The notes under the pieces were generated by a model. It saw nothing but the letters and a program-made list of their open reading frames with translations. It was not told the origin of the DNA and made no database searches. A stretch of DNA of 64,000 bases from Macrocystis pyrifera (Eukaryota > Sar > Phaeophyceae > Laminariales > Laminariaceae): the NCBI GenBank assembly GCA_031763025.1, contig JASSKH010000019.1, positions 11,344,009-11,408,008 on the forward strand, written 5' to 3'. Below are positions 59,026-64,000 of this stretch, piece after piece. Within the stretch, counting starts at the first letter, position 1, and each line of letters opens with the position of its first letter. The translations under genes were made by a program, and so were the position numbers.

Positions 59026-59289
59026 ACGCGATGACCTTAGGGTGGGTCCAAGGCCCTAACGACCGCCTCTCGATTTTAGTTTAGGACGCAGTTGTTGGTA
59101 ATGTCAATCGAAATCTGGTGAGGATTCGGAATGTTGCAGCTTCGAACTAGGCATCTACCTGAGTTTTTTCGGGAGCCCATTCTGGCCTAACATCGGCCCC
59201 AGAATTGTGTTTTGTGTTTGTTTTTCGAAGGAACATTCCGTTTTGACAAGCGTGCTCATCGCAAGCTGTACCTGAAAGTTGATGGCGGG

Positions 59290-59640
59290 GATCTTCGGAA
59301 TTCAAACTTTTGACGAAAACTTTGCGTGTGAGCTTCGTCGGCGGTGAGGCTCTCTCGGCCGGGACGACGAGCAGTCACTGCCGCTGGAACCTCGCCGCCT
59401 GCTGTCGATTATTGCTTCGGGCTCGTCGGAGCCCCGTAACCATCCGTCCGGCGTTCTATGACCCCGGTGCGAGCCCCACGGCCTCGGCTGCCCGCATTCA
59501 AGGCCATCCACAACCATTTTTGTATTTTCATGTCTTGACGTACGTTGCTGGTTTCGTTAGCTGGCCGTTCAGAGGTTTGGTAGTAGGGTTTGATGGGCGG
59601 CACTTTCGACTCATGTTTTAGCTTGTGAAATCGGGGTTTC
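59290..59640. other. GC-rich island with overlapping open frames
   Basis: Much richer in CpG than its surroundings. A plus frame (103 codons) and a minus frame (Arg/Ser-rich) are both open, as expected from GC content alone. Could be a first exon or promoter region of a gene, but no splice-linked partner was found. Confidence 0.25.
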
Positions 59641-60011
59641 CACGTGTTTCTCATATTATTGCATATACGGATCATCAGGGTGGGCTAGTGTGATGATACT
59701 GTATTGATTGAGGCTGAATGATGACAAGTTACCTGGGCCCAAGTATTGGGATTACTAGTTCTTGGGAGGTGTATCTCAGATGGGAAACCAGAGTTTTTTC
59801 CGATATAGGCACTACACCAAGTTTCTATCGCGTGGTGCACGGAAGGAGTAAAAGCGATCTGCTGGTATCTCTAATCCAATAACACGCATGAGTACCAACG
59901 AGTACCTGCTCAATAGGCTAACCTGTCTGAGGATACGAAATACCCCGACCTTGATTTTAACGTTAACATTGCTTTAGGTCTCAACACTTATTTTTTTATG
60001 AAAAACATTAA

Positions 60012-60183
60012 AATGGAAAGCTCGAGAGCGTGAGTTAGCAACATGAATTATTGATAACGAACAACCAGCAGGGATTCTGCACCCTATGAGTGACACAATT
60101 GAAGGTACGTGCCGGGGGGGGGGGGAAGAAACGACACATGCGTCAACGGCTTGTCCAGAAAGTCGCTGAGCGTCAACCCTGGT
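60012..60183 (+). repeat. SINE body fragment, copy 3
   Basis: gaaagctcgagagcgtgagttagc, gattctgcaccctatgag and cgacacatgcg-caacggcttgtcc match the body of the SINE copies, with the head missing. 5' truncation is usual for reverse-transcribed copies. Contains a G14 run. Confidence 0.8.
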
Positions 60184-60299
60184 ACATAAGTACATATATT
60201 GATAACACAACACCCAAAGTATATAGAAAACCTTGCCACAAGTAGGTGGTGTACTAAAGCTTCAAGGTAGTACGCGTTCGGTGCCACGTGCGACGGTTA

Positions 60300-60990
60300 C
60301 GCGGCGGTCGACACGACGGCGGCGGTAACGGTGCTTACTGCATGCGCTTCATCGTCGCAACAAAAGTGCAGCAATCCTCTGACTGCCGACGTTGCTGACG
60401 GTGCTGCTGGAGCTGCTGCTGTCCCTGCCACTACTACTCTCCAGCGACTTCGCCACCAGTGCCAAGCGATTCTACCAGGTCCGGCTCATACTTGGCCCCG
60501 CTGGGATCGCTGCTGCTCTCCTGGTGCGGCATCTCCTGACTCTTTTCACACACACGTCCTCTCCTCCAAGACCTCGATCTCATCTTCAAAATAGACGCAC
60601 GCTGGCTCCCTCACGAAGCACATCATCTAAAAAAAATAGACATGCTGGAAGCAGGTTCCCGCCTCTTTGGGTTGGCCTGGGCTACGCTTGCCAGTAGAAG
60701 ATCACCGGTATTTCACTAGTGTGTTGATTGATCCCTAAAGGTATAGGCGCAGCTGGCACGGGAACGCGTGGCTGACTCCAGACATGAAACACGAAGTCCT
60801 CTTATATTACATCCTCGCTGTAGAGTTGACTCGCCTCACATGCAGTGTAGGGTTCCACCTGACGAGTGGCATTGGTGGGCACACATTACCCCGATATCCC
60901 AATACCCTACTGCCGGAATCCCTTTCCAGCGTGGAACTCCCCAATCTACCATGGATATTATATGCCGTGTATCTGAGTGCAATCAACAGT
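60300..60990 (-). repeat. Dispersed repeat family, copy C (inverted)
   Basis: Reverse complement of copy A over almost the full length: first the GC-rich half (gtcctctcctcca-gacctcgatctcatcttc), then ttgattgatccctaaaggtatagg and the bggttccacctgacgagtgg-like block, ending near tgtatctgagtgcaatcaaca. The best partner for defining the element's ends. Confidence 0.85.
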
Positions 60991-60999
60991 GTCACACTA

Positions 61000-62225
61000 T
61001 TTGCTGTGTTCATAAAGCACGGATCGTTGGTATTCATAGGTGATGTTTTGGTGCGCGCTAACGATTGATTGTTTTCGTCTTGCAAACTGCGCCAATCAAA
61101 TATGTCGCCCACATGAGATCCCGCGTGATCTAGCACAGCTACTCTTGCTACGGCCCAGGTCATTAACCGCGCTATTTCATATTTTTCTCCGAATTGTGTT
61201 CCGAACGCAACTTACTGTTCAACCTTGACATTATCTACCGTACATGTTTTTTAATTGTCTTCGCCAATGAGCATGGGAATTAGACTCTCAACCTCTCGTG
61301 CATTATCGCTTATACTCCTCAGAATGTCCGTTATATCTCTCAAGTCTGTTGTAGCTTAAAATCGAGGTCAATCGACCGCCAAAAAGGGTGCGGGCGCGTT
61401 TTCCATCTGCCTTGAAACAATATGTGATGCATTAGTAAAAACGACTTGTAATTTGTATTACATCGTTCCCTCGGCCCCTCTGTATTTTGATGGTTTGAGT
61501 CAGTGGTGTTTTTTCTCACCCAACCAAGAGTACTGGGCAAGTGACCGCTCGTTTTATTGGTTTTTAGCATTTTTTCTCAACCCCTTCCTTGTCTTCTTCT
61601 CTTCCGTCTGGTCGTCTTGTGGCGTCCGTTTGTTGATATATCAGCTGGTCATATCGCAGCACTGGTACCAGCGATCAGCGACCTCGTTCTCGGGACTCGG
61701 CCCGGGCCCCGAGCTCATTTTTCCTTCGTTCATGATTTTTTTTCTTCTCCCATTACCTTTTTCACTACTCCTTTTCACCCGTTCGTTCCAAAATTGGTGG
61801 TGGTTTATTGTTTTTCGCTTTTCTGTGTTCGGGTGTGCATGTAACAAATCGATACGGTTGTGTACAGCTCGCTTGCAAGTGTTATGTGATAGTATACAAC
61901 AGCCCACAGCTCAGTAGTACCGCTTCTCTTGTGAGGGCCGGCAACATTAACGATACTCTAGTATTTTTACCGATCATATTGAATTCGAGTTAATTTCGAT
62001 GGAATCCAAGAAACATAAGGGCTTTGGATACCTTCGTATTATGCTGAAAAACTCGAAAAATCCACACACCACTACGAATATCCGAGGCCAACCAACAGGA
62101 CGAGCGCCGGCCCACGCTCTCTCCGCAACGCGGCGACCAGCGACCGAATGGTTCTAATGCACGGATGAAGAGGCTATCGTTGAGTGGCTGACGTGGCCCT
62201 GAAGCCCTGCCATAAACTGCTGCGC
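61000..62225. other. No supportable gene
   Basis: A 154-codon plus-strand frame (61453-61917) is dominated by Phe/Leu/Ser from T-rich DNA. I regard it as composition-driven. Confidence 0.4.
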
Positions 62226-62231
62226 CCACCT

Positions 62232-63012
62232 ATTAATAGGGTGTGATTTGTGTTTCTCTTAGACCAACTATTATGGGAAATTATTTCTGAGCTCTCAGAA
62301 CTGCGGTTTTAGGCCGAATATACGCGTTTTACTTGGCGGGAAAGCCAGAAACACCGATAGACTCCTCAAAATGCTCCCCGTAGTTTTTTGCGAGCTTTCA
62401 GGAACACTTTCCCGTTTCTCCAGAGTCCTAATTTGAATTTTGGAGTTGCCAATCACTTTTCTCTGGAGGGTCAGAAATAAGGCTGTTGGTCAGAACTGGG
62501 GCCAGAAATAGTGGATCTTCGAGGATTTTTGATGAAAAATCACGATGTCCTCAGAACTGGAAATATGGACGAACAGTCCTACGACGACTCTGGAGAAACG
62601 GAAAAGTGCTCGAGAAAGCTCTCGGAAAACTAAGGGGGGCATCCTGAGGAGTCTACCGGTGTTTTTGACAGTCCCGTTGAGTACATCGCGGTTTTTCGGC
62701 AAAAAAAGCCAGTTCTGAGACCCCTTCAAAAATTTCCCATAATAGTTGGTCTTAGCCTGTTATTATGTTCCCTTTGTTCTGAGTCTGACGCTGTTGATAA
62801 ATGATGAGGGATTTTCGTCAGCACGTTATTTTAAGGGCCTTGCCACATACCTTGGGGAGAGGCACGACATTAATAGGGTGTGATTTGTGTTTCTCTTAGC
62901 CTGTTATTATGTTCTCTTTGTTCTGAGTGTGACGCTGTTGATAAATGATAAGGGATTTTCGTCAGCACGTTATTTTAAGGGCCTTGCCACGTACCTTGGG
63001 GAGAGGCACGAC
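62232..63012 (+). repeat. Tandem duplication of a 144-bp unit, first copy split by a MITE
   Basis: Copy 1 (62232-62868) minus the insertion and one TTA is 144 bp. Copy 2 (62869-63012) is 144 bp. They match almost perfectly (attaatagggtgtgatttg ... gagaggcacgac). Copy 2 therefore shows the empty insertion site. Confidence 0.95.
62262..62751 (+). mobile_element. 490-bp foldback MITE with TTA target duplication
   Basis: Ends GACCAACTATTATGGGAAAT and its inverse, with inverted arms of roughly 170 bp matching through gtagactcctca and cgtttctccagagtc. TTA lies directly before (62259-62261) and after (62752-62754), and the uninterrupted neighbour reads ctcttagcctg. No coding capacity. A 3-bp TTA duplication points to the PIF/Harbinger (Tourist-like) group. 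Confidence 0.93.
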
Positions 63013-63015
63013 AGG

Positions 63016-63080
63016 TCTTTTTTTCATTTTCTTTTTTTCTTTTTCTCTTTTTCTTTTTCTTTTTTCTTTTTCTCTTGGGA
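63016..63080 (+). repeat. T-rich CTTTTT low-complexity tract
   Basis: About 60 bp of T with regularly spaced C, directly after the tandem copy. It produces Phe/Ser and Lys/Arg frames with no gene value. Confidence 0.9.
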
Positions 63081-63089
63081 TTTGTTTTC

Positions 63090-64000
63090 ATTTTGTTTTC
63101 TTTCGTTCGTAGAATGTGTATGTCGCGCCTGCCATATTCAGTATTATGACATGGCATTTCATTGTTGGATGTGCTTACTGCGTACGTAACAATGTAGTAT
63201 GTCTGTGTCGTAGTTGGTTTACCACATAACTTGTATGTCTCAGAGATTGAAGAATAGGCACGGACACTGGATGTGCTGGATGTCGACGGTAGAAAAAAGG
63301 TTGAACGTGAAGAACATACAAACACGCGGGCAGCAGCGACGGGGATACACCGATGGAGCTTCTGAGCGAATTCATCACTTGGTCGATGCTCGTATGGTTT
63401 ACGAGGAAACTAGGGATGGACAACTGGGTTTGTGACGGCTTTGTTAGTTTTCGAGGCGCCGCGGATGGTCTACACTCTTCCAGGGACCGTCGAACCTGGC
63501 GCTGAGGCTGCTCCGGTGGCCCTGTCTCTCGGGAATGGTTGATCTGACCTATTAAGCAGTCGACGACACGGATAAAGTTTGCGTGGCTTGCTTGAGATTT
63601 AGGAACATGCCAGATTTAGTTGAACACACTCCTTAAATTGAATAATATACGAAGCGTAAAAGAAGTTCCTAAGGGGCCATATTAACGGAAAACGCTATTC
63701 TTCGTTATTTTGAAACAAACTTAAATTTGATTTAGAACCGAAAACGTGTTTGTATCCAAATCGGGAAACGGCGTATTCATTGTCGAACAAAATATAATTA
63801 GAAGCAAACTGGAATAACGCACCGCGTCACACAACGCCCAGCCGACAAACAGAGACGAGCATAATCGAGAGCGAAGGTTTGCGTTGTCGAGTGAGCCCCG
63901 CCGCCAGCATTTGTTTTTTTAGGTGGCGCAGGATGGGCGGGCAATTACTCCCAGCGTGTCCTGGATGGGCGGAAGGAGCCCTCACGTGCCACGCACGGAA
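63090..64000. other. No supportable gene
   Basis: Small frames only (73-100 codons, partly composition-driven). No transposon end or repeat recognised up to the window edge. Confidence 0.4.

Noticed and set aside
59700..59815. 5S rRNA-like wording (tcttgggaggtgt...cagatgggaaacc)
   Set aside because: Only scattered words match a 5S 3' half; no internal control region and no complete secondary structure.
61453..61917. 154-codon plus-strand ORF
   Set aside because: T-rich DNA yields Phe/Leu/Ser strings; no domain, and probably composition-driven.

Overview
The window looks like nuclear DNA of a multicellular stramenopile, most likely a brown alga. The reasons are the one-repeat-per-exon leucine-rich-repeat (LRR) coding with long introns, an LRR cap of the 'LTDEDVPDIVACLD' type, a cysteine-rich galactose-binding-like exon, a copia element and many small non-autonomous transposons. 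No bacterial-style operons or long intact ORFs are present. The organism call is an inference from these protein styles and cannot be settled from the sequence alone.

The main feature is one large, thinly spread gene on the minus strand, from about 46.8 kb down to at least 22.2 kb. I reconstructed it exon by exon: a signal-peptide exon (46774-46720), a short Cys exon (46333-46282), a 90-nt N-terminal LRR cap exon (44770-44681), then 18 separate LRR exons between 43910 and 26941. Fifteen of these are exactly 72 nt, two are 69 nt and one is 75 nt. Each begins and ends in phase 2, so any of them can be skipped, duplicated or swapped without breaking the frame. The array is followed by a linker exon, an EGF-like exon, an unrecognised exon and, after a gap I could not fill, a 428-nt galactose-binding-like exon (22643-22216). 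Summed from the ATG through 24731 the coding length is 1751 nt, which agrees with the phase of every junction. The predicted product is a secreted or surface protein with a Cys-capped LRR solenoid, EGF and a putative sugar-binding domain, a recognition-receptor-like layout.

Left of the gene: a decayed Ty1/copia pol (1 to about 3.3 kb) with a putative LTR; a solitary 90-nt LRR cap exon at 3931-4020 that keeps its donor but has lost its acceptor; two copies of a dispersed repeat (7.1-7.8 and 10.5-10.7 kb); tandem repeats near 8.2, 13.0-13.5 and 13.7-14.0 kb; a weak two-exon gene candidate at 15.8-16.1 kb; and a tRNA-derived SINE at 17.3 kb.

Right of the gene: a possible plus-strand terminal exon (47.0-47.3 kb); a 2-kb retroelement-like block with a tRNA-like segment, gag-like start and inverted 21-bp arrays (48.6-50.7 kb); a cluster of TA-flanked MITEs (52-56 kb), one carrying a nested SINE; the third, inverted copy of the dispersed repeat (60.3-61.0 kb); and a 490-bp foldback MITE at 62.3-62.8 kb whose empty site is preserved in an adjacent tandem copy. 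The remaining stretches are intron or intergenic sequence in which I see no supportable gene.
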